Shown here piece by piece: positions 12,659-23,670 of a stretch of 64,000 bases of DNA. The notes beneath the pieces are model-generated. The model had not been told where the DNA came from. It saw only the letters and a program-made list of their open reading frames with translations, and did no database searches. The stretch's first letter is position 1, and each line of letters starts with the position of its first letter. The translations under genes and the position numbers were made by a program. This DNA comes from Sequoia sempervirens (Eukaryota > Streptophyta > Pinopsida > Cupressales > Cupressaceae), in assembly GCA_007258455.2 (NCBI GenBank), contig VDFB02262731.1, forward strand, positions 186,001 to 250,000. The letters are read 5' to 3'.

Positions 12659-13886
12659 CTAATAAAGCACAATCACATTTACATATACTAACACATATTT
12701 TCTTGGAAAATACTTTTCCTTTGATGAGGGGAAATGACTTGTCAATAAATATAGATCAAATCTCATCAACCCATTATTTAGATCTCATATTAGTAGTATC
12801 ATCTAGTGGTTTAAATTTTTTTCCCATAAGCATTAACATAACATTCTAGATGGTCAATCTTAGTGATGAGGTGGTTCACACAAGGTAAATATCATGCTAA
12901 ACATGTCCAATAGTCATATGCTTATTCATTATATAATGTATAGTAGGTGTAGAGGATGCTTAGATGTATCAAGAACTAATGATACATTATCCTCATGTCT
13001 AACTATAATGCATAAGAGTTTATACTCTTAAATAATGTGAGAAGGTACAACTCATTAGGTGAAAAAGAAATTTTAGATTTAATTTGATGAATAGGGTTTA
13101 AAATAGTAATTTAGTGGGAGTAAAATTTGATGGAACAATTATCCTAGTTAAGGATTGTTTGAAAACATCTCTATAGGTTTCAAATGAAAGTATTAGTGTC
13201 ACAATCCTCTTTCTCTCTTATATATTGTCACAAATAATTGCATTGATGAAAAAGTTGGAATGACTTGTATTTCAAACTTGATTATTTTGATTTTCTTTGA
13301 AATAAATTTATGTTGATTTTATTAAAGATTATTTGATGGATTTGAATATATGATATTTAATTTAATCATTTTGATTTCATTGTTTCCTATATAATGCTTT
13401 GAGATATTTGATATAAATGCATGACATTGGATCATGAGATAGATATTCATTATTTTAAGTTGATAACATTATATAATTGATAAAATGTATTGATAATAAA
13501 TTATAATTGATTGACCTTACACATTTATTATATCTTGTTAACCATTATAGGAGAATAAAAGCTCCACTTCAATGTCACTTCTTAAAGAAGCTAAAAATAG
13601 TCAAATGTAATGGATGTGAAAGGAGAGAAGATAACCTCCATCAATGAGAAAACCCCTTATATATGAGTGCTCATCATGAAGAGACTGGTGTGAATTAAAC
13701 ATATCATGCTAAGGGAGTTTTTTCTTGTAATGCCAAAAGAAGCACCAAAGAAGAAGCATTGAGAAATGCTATAGAATGAAGAGAGAAAATTCCTTGGGAG
13801 GTAAGTTAAATCCATCAAGGATATGGGTGACGAAAAATGTCAAAGGGAGTGTGAGAAGTTTAAAAGCAAGAGGGTTGAGGAGGATA
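12659..13886. other. AT-rich intergenic stretch
   Basis: No gene, RNA or clear repeat found. It leads into the first copy of the duplicated segment. Confidence 0.5.
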
Positions 13887-13983
13887 ATCAACAACAATGG
13901 AATAATCTATAAATGTCCTTATCTACAAGTCACGAATATGTCATTTCTAAAGCCCCATGTCATTAAAACTTTATTTTTTTTAA

Positions 13984-14004
13984 ATTATTATTATTATTAT
14001 TATC
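13984..14004 (+). repeat. (ATT)n microsatellite within a T-rich expansion
   Basis: Several ATT units within a T-rich tract of about 70 bases, absent from copy B at the same place. Confidence 0.7.
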
Positions 14005-14585
14005 ATTTTTATTTATTTGTTTATTTTTTTATTTTATTTAATTTTTTTTTCTTTAGGTTTTGTGGTTATATTCTCTAAAATATTTTTTGTGCCTTATCTA
14101 TGCTTCCACATTTTACTTGCATGTCTAACATGACAATCACAACTATTCCTTTTGCAACAAGAAGGGAATTTTTACTGCATCCAAATCTCTGGTTTTGGGC
14201 ACAGGTTGGTAGCCTACTATGAGCACAAGTATTACACCTACCATGTTTGCTTAATGTTTTCTAACCTTTGCAATGAATCCATTTTATACATTTTTTGTGA
14301 TCTTTGCATTCATTTATCTCTCTTGCATTTGGTATGTTTCCACATTCTCTTGAGGTATTTTGTTCCCTTGTATGTATATTCACATTTTACATAAGGCATG
14401 TAGATCAACCATGCAAACCTAATGACCAATTATAGGTGTAGAACAATAAGGGTTTTTATCATGATAGTAGTATGTATAGTCCTAATTCACTAATCTACAT
14501 GGCATTATGTACCAAGGAAACTAGAACAAAGCTTACAATTGATAAGTAGGAGGTATTTTCCACAGCATGTCAAATTGTGATGGGA

Positions 14586-14662
14586 AAATTCTACGGTTAA
14601 GTGCGCTTGAGCTAGATTAGTACTGAGATGGGTGACCTCCCGAGAAGGCCCAATACTTCACC
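14586..14662 (+). pseudogene. 5S rRNA-derived block (copy A)
   Basis: About 75 bases match the 3' half of plant 5S rRNA, covering the internal RNA polymerase III control region. GGTTAAG and GCGCTTGAG correspond to box A, TAGTACTGAGATGGGTGACC to the intermediate element and box C, and CTCCCGAGAAGG to the following helix. The 5' half of 5S rRNA is missing, so it is not a working 5S gene. Such promoters occur in Cassandra TRIM elements and 5S-derived SINEs; the surroundings do not clearly match either. Confidence 0.75.
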
Positions 14663-15464
14663 TCTGTAAGCATCACCTAGATGCAATGAGTGCTAAGTTG
14701 ACCATTAATTATCATGAGAGATGGGTTCTTGTGAACCACTATTCATGAAACAAGGGTTAATTAGTTTGACTCATAAAACTACATAGTTGAATCTTGATAG
14801 CAATATCACAGAGCTTGCAATGTTAGGATGTGTTCCAGAGTGCTACATCAATTAAAATATTTTGAGAGCTTTCTTGCAAAATCCATTTGTTTTTATTTGC
14901 AATGCCATGCTCCATGGGTTAACATGCACTATGTATGTGCTTGGATTGTAATACATGAATATGTATTGTTAAATTATTTCATTACATAAGTTTATAGATA
15001 TGTATGGGTATAAGAAATATGTTCTTGACATTGTTGTGTATTAATTCTAGTGTATTATTTTCAATTATTCTTAAAAAATGGAAGGTTAATGATTGAAGAT
15101 TCATTTTAATGTGATAGTGTAAACATCTAAAATGGCTAATGCATTTTCATCTTATCATTTCATCCTCCTCCTTATTTCTCCTATTCATATTAATTAAATA
15201 ACTAAAATTTTCTTCTTTTCATCCATAATTTAATTATCTTAATCTTTTTTATCATATCTATATTAATTAAATATTTTTTAATTATTTAATTAATTCATCA
15301 CTTATCATTTTTTCTTCAACACTAATTAAAATTAAATTAAACTTATATTTGGTCGTCTATAATTAAATAACACTTCTTTTTAAAATAAATTAAAAATAAT
15401 TTATTTAAATTAAATATTTGGTCCTCTATAATTAGCCAACACTCCTCTTTTAAATAAATTAAAT

Positions 15465-15474
15465 ATTTTCTTCT
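15465..15474 (+). repeat. Left target duplication of the SINE
   Basis: ATTTTCTTCT is repeated exactly at 15699-15708. Copy B at about 18465-18475 has the sequence once, which is the empty site. Confidence 0.8.
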
Positions 15475-15698
15475 AGCCCAAACAAATAGTAGAGTTGGCT
15501 TGGGTAGTGGGTTTGCTCCCCATTGGTCTTAGGTTTGACTCTGCTCTTGGGTTTAAGAGGTGGGACTTCTTGCGGGTGGGGGATCACACCCACGGGGGAC
15601 TAGTCTTGCTCTAGCTCGCCTCAGGTACCCAAGGTAAGGGCTGCTAGGTCACTAGGTTGGGTCGTGGGGACACCCCTTTAGTATAAAAAAAATTAATA
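15475..15698 (+). mobile_element. tRNA-derived SINE
   Basis: This insertion of about 224 bases is present in copy A and absent at the matching point of copy B. It carries a box A-like TGGCTTGGGTAGTGGG (15496-15511) and a box B-like GGTTTGACTCT (15532-15542) at the spacing expected of a tRNA-type Pol III promoter, and ends in an A-rich tail after GGGACACCCC. A 10-bp target duplication flanks it. SINEs of this kind are copied by LINE enzymes. Confidence 0.8.
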
Positions 15699-16605
15699 AT
15701 TTTCTTCTAAAATAATAAATTAATATTTTACTATATGGTGACTATCCTAGATTTTGAGTCCTCTTAGAAAACTTTGTAGTTCATTCTTAAGTGCCATGAG
15801 TTCAATCTCACATGACGTAGACTTGATTTATCATGTTGATTTTATTTGTCGCACAGTATTGATCTAACAAAATATGTGGTTGAAAAAATGTTCGTCTTCA
15901 TCTTCTAGACAATTAAACTTTTCACGGTGGTGTATAGGGAAACTATTTAGGAGTTTGCTAAAATGATAGATGAACATGTTCTCCTAGATCAAATCCCTTT
16001 GACAGGTTCGATAATAATATTAAGCATTATCAAAGACAATATACACCAACATGTGGATATTTTATATGATAATGATGTCAATATGATTCTTTATTGCGTT
16101 TGAGAATTAAATGGTTTTAAGTACAATGAAATATCAACTGGCACACCAACATGTGTTAAGTTGGATCATAATGGTAGTATAAGGGGGCAATAAAGTTAAG
16201 ATTTTAATTTGAAATTTTACATTTTGAGTTTATTCTCAAGCATATTAAGATTGAACTAGACCAATCTTGAGCCACTCATAAATGAACCTAATTTGAGGCA
16301 AGAAGCAAATGTATAGAAGGGAAAATAATGGTGCAATAATAATAAGTGGCATAACTAGAGATGAAATGAATATGAATAGAAGTCAAACCACAAGCCATAT
16401 AAAAAATGTAGGAGTATGCCACTTGTCGATATATTATTGCATCAAAAATTCCACAAAAACAAACACAAAACTAAATAAAAATGACATGGGTATTCACATC
16501 ATTAGTAGTTAAACGCTCATGTGGCATCACATGATTAGTTGATTTTTAGATCAAAGGAATACATTTTGTTTAATTATGGGTAGTCAAATCACAACTATTG
16601 GGCAT

Positions 16606-16613
16606 TATATAAA
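16606..16613 (+). promoter_or_regulatory. TATA-like box before the small secreted-peptide frame
   Basis: TATATAAA lies 63 bases before the ATG at 16676, a normal distance for a plant promoter with a short leader. It could be chance in AT-rich DNA. Confidence 0.3.
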
Positions 16614-16675
16614 CAACTACTGGGTATTATAATCACAATTGAGTGCACGAAAATTGGCCCCTCTCCCCTACTGCC

Positions 16676-16804
16676 ATGTCTCCTTTCCATGCAAATCGCC
16701 AACTGTCCAAACTGCTCATTAGCTGTTTGCTCTTATCTATAACAATCTGCAGAGCTGACAATAAGCAATATCCTTCCTCGAAACTCATGCGGTCTCTTGT
16801 CTAG
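16676..16804 (+). CDS. Short frame with a signal-peptide-like start
   Basis: The frame encodes 42 residues: a short polar start with Arg and Lys, a hydrophobic core LLISCLLLSITIC at about residues 13-25, a cleavage-type end CRA-D at residue 27/28, then 15 polar residues ending in SKLMRSLV before TAG. This is the layout of a plant secretory signal peptide. The local base composition is richer in G and C than its surroundings and a TATA-like box lies 63 bases upstream. It occupies the only unique stretch between the two duplicated segments. It may be a small secreted peptide, the first exon of a broken gene, or chance. I do not recognise a family. Confidence 0.35.
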   Translation: MSPFHANRQLSKLLISCLLLSITICRADNKQYPSSKLMRSLV

Positions 16805-16990
16805 GAATGTCCGTAGAGCCCTTGTCAATTTGCAGAGTGTCAATTTTTTTTTTGAAATTTTGGGCTAAAAAATGTGCACCTTTCTTCATTGAAGATAAGG
16901 TGTAAAATAGATGCAACAAAAATTTGAATTGTAATTGGTTGTAAACAAATACATTAATCATTGTTTAACAACTGAACCCTCCGCTATAAT

Positions 16991-19300
16991 TCTCAACAAA
17001 AACTAATAATAATGAAATAATCTATAGGTACGACATTATCTACAAGTCACGACTATAGCATTTCTAAAACCCATGTCAATAAAACTTAAATCTTTAAGTT
17101 TTGTGGTTATATTCTTTAAACTATTTTTTGCGCCTTGCCTATGCTTCCACATTTTACTTGCTTAATAGGACAATCACAACTATTCCTTTTGCAACAAGAA
17201 GGAAATTTTTATTGCATCCAAATCTCTGGTTTTGGGCACAGGTTGGTAGCCTACTAGTGAACTTATGAGCACGAGTATTACACCTGCCATGTTTGCTTAA
17301 TGTTTTCTAACCTTTGCAATGAATCCATTTTATACAATTTATTATTATGCCTCTTGAGATATTTTGTCGATTAGCTCTCTTGCATTTGGTATGTTTCCAC
17401 ATTCTCTTGAGGTGTTTTGTTCCCTTGTGTGTACATTCACATTTTACATAAGGCATGTGGGTCAACCATGTAAACCTAATGACCAATTATAGGTGTAGCA
17501 CAATAAGGATTTCCTAATCTACATGTACGAAGGAAACTAGAACAAAGTTTACAATTGATAAGTAGGAGGTATTTTCCATAACATATCAAATTGTGATGGG
17601 AAAACTCTATGGTTAAGCCCGTTTGAGTGGGATTAGTACTGGGATGGGTGACCTCCTAGGAAGGTCCACTGCTTCACCTAGATGCAATGAGTGCTCAGTA
17701 GACCATTCATTATCATGAGAGATGGGTTCTTGTGAACCATTACTCATGAAACAAGGGTCAATGAGTTCGACTCGTAAAACTACGTGGTTGAATCCTGATA
17801 ACAATATCACAAAGCTTATAATGTTAGGATGTGTTCTAGACTATTGCATCAATTAAAAGATTTTGAGAGCTTTCTTGCAAAATTCATTTGTTCCTATTTG
17901 CAACGCCATGCTCCATGGGTTAACATGCACTATCTATGTGCTTGGATTGTAAGACATGAATATGTATTGTTAAATTATTTTGTTACATAGTTTATAGGTG
18001 TGTATGGGTATAAGAAATACATTCTTGATATTGTTGTGTATTAATTCTAGTGTATTATTTTCAATTACTCTTAAAAAATGGAAGGTTAATGATTGAAGAT
18101 TCATTTTAATATGATAGTATAAACATCTAAAATGGTTAATGCATTTTCATCTTATCATTTCATCATTCTCCTTATTTCTCCTATTCATATTAATTAAATA
18201 ACTAACATTTTCCTCTTTTCACCCATAATTTAATTATCTTAATCTTTTTATCATATCTATATTAATTAAATATTTTTTTAATTATTTAATTAATTATCAC
18301 TTATCATTTTCCCTCCAACACTGATTAAAATTAAATTAAATTAATCTTTGGTCCTCTATAATTAAATAACACTTCTTTTTAAAATAAATTAAAAATAATT
18401 TATTTAAATTAAATCTTTGGTCCTCTATAATTAGCCAACCCTCCTCTTTTAAATAAATTAAATATTTTCTTCTAAAATAAATAAATTAATATTTCACTAT
18501 ATGATGACTATCCTAGATTTTGTGTCATCTTATAAAACTATGTAGTTGATTCTTAAGTGCCACGAGTTCAATCTCACATGATGTAGACTTGATTTATCAT
18601 GTTGATTTTATTTGTTGCACACTATTGATCTAACAAAACATGTGGTTGAAAAATTGTTCGTCTTCATCTTCTAGACAATTAAAATTTTCATGGTGGTCTC
18701 TAGGAAAACTATTTAGGAGTTTGCTAAAATGATAAATTAACATGTTCTCCTACATCAAATCCCTTTGACAAATTGGATAATAATAATAAGCATTATCAAA
18801 GACAATATACACCAACATGCACGGATATTTTATATGATAATTATGTTAATATGATTCTTTCTCGCTTTTGAGAATTAAATGGTTTTAAGTAAAATAAAAT
18901 ATCAACATGACACACAAACATGTGTTAAGTTGGCTCATAATGGTAGTATATAAGGGTAGGAAAAAAACAAAATAATTTAAACTTTTAAATTTTGAATTTA
19001 TTCTCAAGCATCTTAAGATTGAACTTGGTTAATTTGAGTCACTCATAAATGAACCATAGGGCTAAAGTGATAATTTTGAGGCAAGAAGCAAATGTATAGA
19101 AGTGTAAATAATGGTGCAATAATAATAAGTAAATGACAAATGTATAGAAGTTGGCCTAAATAAAGATGAAACAAATATGAATAAAAGTCAAACCACAAGC
19201 CAAATAAAAAATGTAGGACTATGCCACTTGTCAATATACTATTGCATCAAAACATTCCACGAAAAATAGACACAAAACTAAATGAAAATGATGTGGATAT
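16991..19300 (+). repeat. Copy B of the direct segmental duplication
   Basis: Matches 13887-16493 in order and orientation. It lacks the SINE and the (ATT)n expansion. Identity looks like roughly 85-90 per cent by eye, so the duplication is not recent. Confidence 0.8.
17601..17678 (+). pseudogene. 5S rRNA-derived block (copy B)
   Basis: Same 5S 3'-half block as in copy A but closer to the plant 5S sequence, with GGTTAAG, TAGTACTGGGATGGGTGACC and CTCCTAGGAAGGTCC. The internal promoter elements are better kept here than in copy A. The 5' half of the gene is absent. Confidence 0.8.
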
Positions 19301-20330
19301 ACTATTTTTACCGTCACAATAATACAATGAGAGGCAAATTGATGTCACTAATTCTACAATCAAAATTCAAAGATAATTTTACAACTTCAATAAATCCTAA
19401 ACATATTTAGAAGTTAACTTATCAAAATCCTTGGCACCTTATAGGTTATGCGAATGAAGGAATATGCTTCAAATTCATAAATCCCTTTGAACACCATATG
19501 AAAGAATATGCACCCTAGAGTGAAGACCATGCATTTTTTGCTCAAACTAAGAAAAAATAATGATATGTGGAAACACTTAGAGCATACCATTAACAAAGGC
19601 TTGATTTAATAAAATTGTGTTACTAACATTTGTATTTTTATGGGTGTAATGGATGTTTAGAAGGATGCACGACTATTTGACATTAGAGTAGTTTGATATA
19701 AATCCCATCACTCCAAAAGCATATACATTTAGCATTAGGTATATACATTAGATAATACAAAGTAAAACAAAAGGGGAAAATATGTTAGAAACAAGTGATA
19801 GCGAAATGTTTGTGACAATGAAAAGACCATTTAAGTCATTTGAAATTTTAGCATAGAAGTCATAATCTCTAGTTGGAGATCATGTATCCACCACCACAAA
19901 TCACAAGTTTCCTCTATCATCTTCAATATTCAAGTCAAAAATTTATAGAACAAATATTTTTTTATTATTTAAAAAAGATTCAAACCATAAATTTCTTACC
20001 TCTCAATCTAAAGACCTAACAAAAAAACTCAAAAACTTATATTGATAATATCCACTTATTCCCTCCCTTACTATATATAAAAATATTTAAAAACAATTTT
20101 TTTAAAAAAAAATTATATATAAAATAAAAAATATTAAAAATATGAAAACAAAGTTAAAATAAATAAAATAAAATAAAATATTATAAATTAAAATATAAAT
20201 TTTTATCTTAATGGAAATAAGATAGACAATCAAATCCAAAACATTCAAATTAGAATGATAAGATGAACAAAACATAGACCACAAGTGGGCCCTTCCCCTA
20301 CCAATGTATAACATTAAGTAGAACACGCTC
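19301..20330. other. AT-rich stretch without a gene
   Basis: Contains a very AT-rich run at about 20090-20215 made of A/T homopolymers. The minus-strand open frame there is a product of low complexity. Confidence 0.5.
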
Positions 20331-20380
20331 AGCGGTTTGAGGGGTGACCGGGACACCCTATTGTATATAAAAAAAAAATT
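20331..20380 (+). mobile_element. Possible SINE 3' end
   Basis: GGTGACCGGGACACCCTA followed by GTATATAAAAAAAA resembles the 3' end of the SINE at 15475-15698 (GGGACACCCC then GTATAAAAAAAA). No box A or B is seen before it, so it would be a 5'-truncated copy. Confidence 0.35.
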
Positions 20381-20810
20381 AACTTAAAAGAGAAAAAAAT
20401 TAACCATGAAAATATCCGTCAATTGCGGACAGTCCAATAGCATAAAGGAAATCTAATCGTAACAGGCGGGAAGCAGGCCCCCAAAAGCAGGCGCAGCCAA
20501 CGGCTTAGAAAAGGAGCTTTACCGAGTCTGCTATTTATATTTAAATCCAGAACAAACCCTTATACGTTGTTTATATAATCCCTCGTAAAAACTAATGCGA
20601 TGCTGATTGCAGATATTTTCGGTGACTATTTATTTGTCAGCTTAAAGGCGACGAAGGCGATCAGGAAAATGGCGGTTTAAAAAATCAGTCAAGCACAGGC
20701 GTGAAACAGTTTTCCGACGTCTTAATCTACACAAGGCTATATGCTAATTATCTTTTCCGACAAAGTCAAATACCCAAAAAAGTTAAAAACTGTTGTGAAG
20801 TTTTAGGCAC

Positions 20811-20818
20811 TATATAAA
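20811..20818 (+). promoter_or_regulatory. TATA box of the RGP5-like gene
   Basis: TATATAAA lies about 250 bases before the start codon, and about 30 bases before a pyrimidine-rich CTGATTTCTGTTC that would suit a start of transcription near 20845. A W-box-like TTTGAC (reverse strand) is at 20763-20769. Confidence 0.6.
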
Positions 20819-20940
20819 TTGCCGGTGGTCCCTATAGAAATCTGATTTCTGTTCAGCCCAGCAAACACCCTGGGATTCTCCGCAAGCACCCACATCAGTT
20901 CTGTTTTAAGGTATCAAGAAACAGCGTATAGAATAAACAG

Positions 20941-21066
20941 GTACAATTCTTAAATAAATTTATAAGTGGAAAATATATTTTTTGTTTTTTGGTCTGTTTG
21001 AAGTGAAATTCTAGTCTTAATTTGCCCAAAACGGTATTTCCTCACATATCCAACAAAATATATCAG
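20941..21066 (+). other. Probable 5'UTR intron of the RGP5-like gene
   Basis: Donor AACAG/GTACAATT and acceptor ATATATCAG/GATGG bracket 126 AT-rich bases; the start codon is two bases into the next exon. A second possible donor, AAG/GTATCA, is at 20911. Many plant genes carry a leader intron in this position. Confidence 0.5.
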
Positions 21067-21067
21067 G

Positions 21068-22120
21068 ATGGTGATGGAGATCAATGCAGGTGAAGTGGAC
21101 ATTGTGGTCTCTGTAACTCGCCCAGATCTGAGTTTCTTAGAAGCTTGGACGCCCTTTTTTTCCCCATATCATGTTATTTTAGTTCAGGACCCTGAGCTTG
21201 AAGAAAATGTTGAAATTCCATCCGGGTTTAATCATACTTTGTATACAAAGCATGATATGGAAAGGATACTAGGTCCCGGAGTTTTGAACTCCTTAGGTTT
21301 CAGAGGGCACAGTTGCAGGGCATTTGGGTATCTTATGTCTAAGAAAAAGTACATTTTTTCATTGGATGCTGACTGTCTTCCGGCCAAAGATCCAAATGGG
21401 TATTTAGTCAATCCCCTAGAGCAGCACCTTGTGAATCTTAAGACCCCTTCCACTCCATTTTTCTTTAATACGTTGTATGACCCTTACAGGGATGGGTCAG
21501 ATTTTGTAAGAGGTTACCCATTTAGTCTCAGACAGGGGGTCCCCTGTGCCGTATCATGTGGGTTGTGGATGAATTTGCCTGATTATGATGCACCCACACA
21601 GATCCTGAAGCCTGATGAAAGAAACAACAGGTATGTTGATGCTGTCTTGACAGTTCCCAATGGCGCCTTGTTTCCTATGAGTGGCATCAACATTGCATTC
21701 AATAGGGAAATTATTGGTCCTGCAATGTTTTCAGGGCTTGCTAGGTCTGGAGCAAGCAAGCCTCTCTTATCCAGGTATGATACTCTAGAAGACATTTGGT
21801 GTGGTTTATGCTGCAAGATCATATGCGATCATCTTGGTTATGGAATCAAAACAGGCCTGCCTTATGTGTGGAGAAAGGAGGATTTTGGAGATCCAATGGT
21901 TAGCCTTAGCAGAGAGTATGAGGGTGTGAAGTGGCTTGAGGAGATTGTGCCATTTTTTCAGGGGCTTCGTTTGCCTCAGACTGCACTTACTGTCGAAGAC
22001 TGCTTTGCAGAAATTGGTAAACAAGTAAAGGAGAAGTTCAAAAATTTGGATCCCCTCTTTAGTGAAGTTGGTACATCAATGGAGGATTGGGCCAAAGCAT
22101 GGAAAGCAAACTCTTCCTAA
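21068..22120 (+). CDS. RGP5: Class 2 reversibly glycosylated polypeptide, RGP5-like
   Basis: The uninterrupted 350-residue frame is a full-length member of the RGP/UDP-arabinopyranose mutase family (GT75), cytosolic and Golgi-associated proteins that bind UDP-sugars for cell-wall synthesis. Conserved blocks are SKKKYIFSLD (91-100), FFFNTLYDPYR (131-141), the sugar-binding Arg in YPFSLRQGV (Arg155), APTQ (175-178) and KTGLPYVWRK (261-270). The pattern GVPCAVSCGLW and SGINIAFNRE fits the RGP5 branch and not the mutase-active class 1, which has different residues there. The usual Asp-Asp-Asp motif is Asp-Ala-Asp (100-102), keeping the outer two Asp. Family knowledge says class 2 proteins lack clear mutase activity alone. 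The gene looks intact. The coding region has no intron; the ATG is the first in frame after the leader acceptor. Confidence 0.93.
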   Translation: MVMEINAGEVDIVVSVTRPDLSFLEAWTPFFSPYHVILVQDPELEENVEIPSGFNHTLYTKHDMERILGPGVLNSLGFRGHSCRAFGYLMSKKKYIFSLDADCLPAKDPNGYLVNPLEQHLVNLKTPSTPFFFNTLYDPYRDGSDFVRGYPFSLRQGVPCAVSCGLWMNLPDYDAPTQILKPDERNNRYVDAVLTVPNGALFPMSGINIAFNREIIGPAMFSGLARSGASKPLLSRYDTLEDIWCGLCCKIICDHLGYGIKTGLPYVWRKEDFGDPMVSLSREYEGVKWLEEIVPFFQGLRLPQTALTVEDCFAEIGKQVKEKFKNLDPLFSEVGTSMEDWAKAWKANSS

Positions 22121-22371
22121 TTCATTGAGTAATGTTGCAAGCCTAAAGACACCCTTATCAACATCAGTGGAAAGAAAAGGTTCTCATTTTTATCTGCCCC
22201 TAGAACATTTATTCTTATAAAGAATCTATTGCAGACATGGCTTAGTTTCCTGTCACTTTTCATCGGGTGATTCATACAAGCATTTTTAGTTATAGCCATC
22301 TAAATAGTGTGGCTCCATTTGTGAGTTCATCTGTTTGGGTATGAAAGTACTGTAATAAGTTTATAATTAGT

Positions 22372-22377
22372 AATAAA
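22372..22377 (+). terminator. Poly(A) signal of the RGP5-like gene
   Basis: AATAAA lies about 250 bases after the stop codon, after a T-rich 3'UTR. It is the most likely signal, although plant poly(A) sites are loosely defined. Confidence 0.5.
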
Positions 22378-23670
22378 TGATGGCATTGGTGCTGATGCTA
22401 ATGCTGATAACAATGCACGTTGAGAAGACTAACTAAATGATGGGAAGAGCTTCAGGCTTGAGGAATTTATTCCGTGAGATAAGAAAGAATTTTTTTTGGA
22501 TTAATTTTGAAACATGCTATTAGTTATTTTTTTCTGCTTCTCTTACACATATGGCTCTTGGTCATGCTAGATCTTGCTACATTTATGTGAGTGTACAACT
22601 CTGACATGAGTTTCAAATTCTTTACAGAAAATCAAATGAGTCATAGAGAATGTAAATGCATCATGTAGGAATGCTCATTTAGTTGAACATCAGATATAAA
22701 AGCCAAAGTTGAAGAATGATAGGTTTATTTTATTTTCTCGGTCACGAATTGCTCTTCCTAAATAACACCATATATTCTTTTGAAGCATGAGGAGTTTTAT
22801 ATTGAAAATAAATTTATAGAGTTGAAGAATTATAAGCATCTATATACCGTGGCTTCCTTTGTGATTGGATGTCTTTAGGTATGAGAACTTTTGTTAAAAG
22901 TTTCTGCATGAGATGTCTTTAGGTATGAGAACTTTTGTTAAAAGTTTCCTGCATGAGATGTCTTTAATGTCAAAACTAATAATGTCTTGTATGCTAAGAA
23001 GACTGTCCATAGTACTTAGAGAGAAGATTTAAGATAAAAGTTTCTGAAATATACTGTTGAGTTTTTCTAGATGCTCATTTGAGACATGTATGCTACAATT
23101 AAACCAGTGTTTAGTTCTGGTAGGTCATTGGTTTGCTGTGAGGTTCAACTAATTTACAGATAATTAATTATGTTGTTACAGAGAATGAATTGAAAATTCA
23201 GCATTAATAAATTATTTCAAATTATATGGAATTATTAATACTCCAGATTTTTAAAAAATATTTAAAATAAGCTTAAATTAGATGGAATCTTTTTAGATTC
23301 AAGGTTCAAAAATGTTTTTATTGCAGCTCACCTGAGAAATTTAGTTCTTTGTAAAGCTATGTTTCTGACAACTAAATGAATGCTTGGTTCGGATGGGTCT
23401 ATTTGGTTTACTGGGAGATTCAAACTTCATTTCAAGAAATGGAATATATTCTAAAGAATATGACTACATACTATATCAATTGATAAATGAATTGACAGAT
23501 GAACATCAATCACAAACTTTAAATTGAAGAAAGATTGATATATTTGAATTGTTACTCATTTAATTTATTCTAAAGGTTCTATTTCTAGATTTTTGGAATA
23601 TAGTATCCATACATATCTATATTTACTAGAACTTGTTTAAAAACATTCTTTTGCAAATGTAATGGATCTG
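22378..23670. other. Intergenic stretch downstream of the RGP5-like gene
   Basis: AT-rich; apart from the 44-45-base tandem duplication I see no gene or RNA. Confidence 0.5.
22868..22965 (+). repeat. Local tandem duplication, period 44-45
   Basis: GATGTCTTTAGGTATGAGAA and its continuation occur twice in tandem with a partial third copy starting at 22957. No function is apparent. Confidence 0.85.

Larger units (their letters stand above)
13887..16493 (+). repeat. Copy A of a diverged direct segmental duplication
   Basis: The segment matches 16991-19300 over nearly its whole length, in the same orientation and order. Shared landmarks are a stretch describing CACATTTTACTTGC, a 5S rRNA-like block, a run of AATTAAAT-rich sequence and a final block ending near an ATTGCATCAAAA motif. 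Copy A is longer because of a T-rich/(ATT)n expansion near 13975-14050 and a SINE of about 224 bases. I see no TG...CA ends, primer site or polypurine tract, so a tandem genomic duplication fits better than an LTR pair. Confidence 0.8.

Noticed and set aside
13776..14078. 100-codon plus-strand frame
   Set aside because: Its second half is a translated T-rich/(ATT)n tract giving runs of Tyr and Phe. Copy B of the duplication does not keep the frame.
14586..14662. Functional 5S rRNA gene
   Set aside because: Only the 3' half is present and it has many changes; the 5' half of the molecule is missing in both copies.
13887..19300. Reading the duplicated segments as the LTRs of one element
   Set aside because: No TG...CA ends, target duplication, primer site or polypurine tract could be placed, and the 500 bases between them have no retroelement signal.
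20102..20356. 84-codon minus-strand frame
   Set aside because: It comes from an extreme AT-rich tract and yields Ile/Phe/Leu runs; no gene signal.
21232..22024. Minus-strand frames under the RGP5-like gene
   Set aside because: They are shadows of the real plus-strand coding region.
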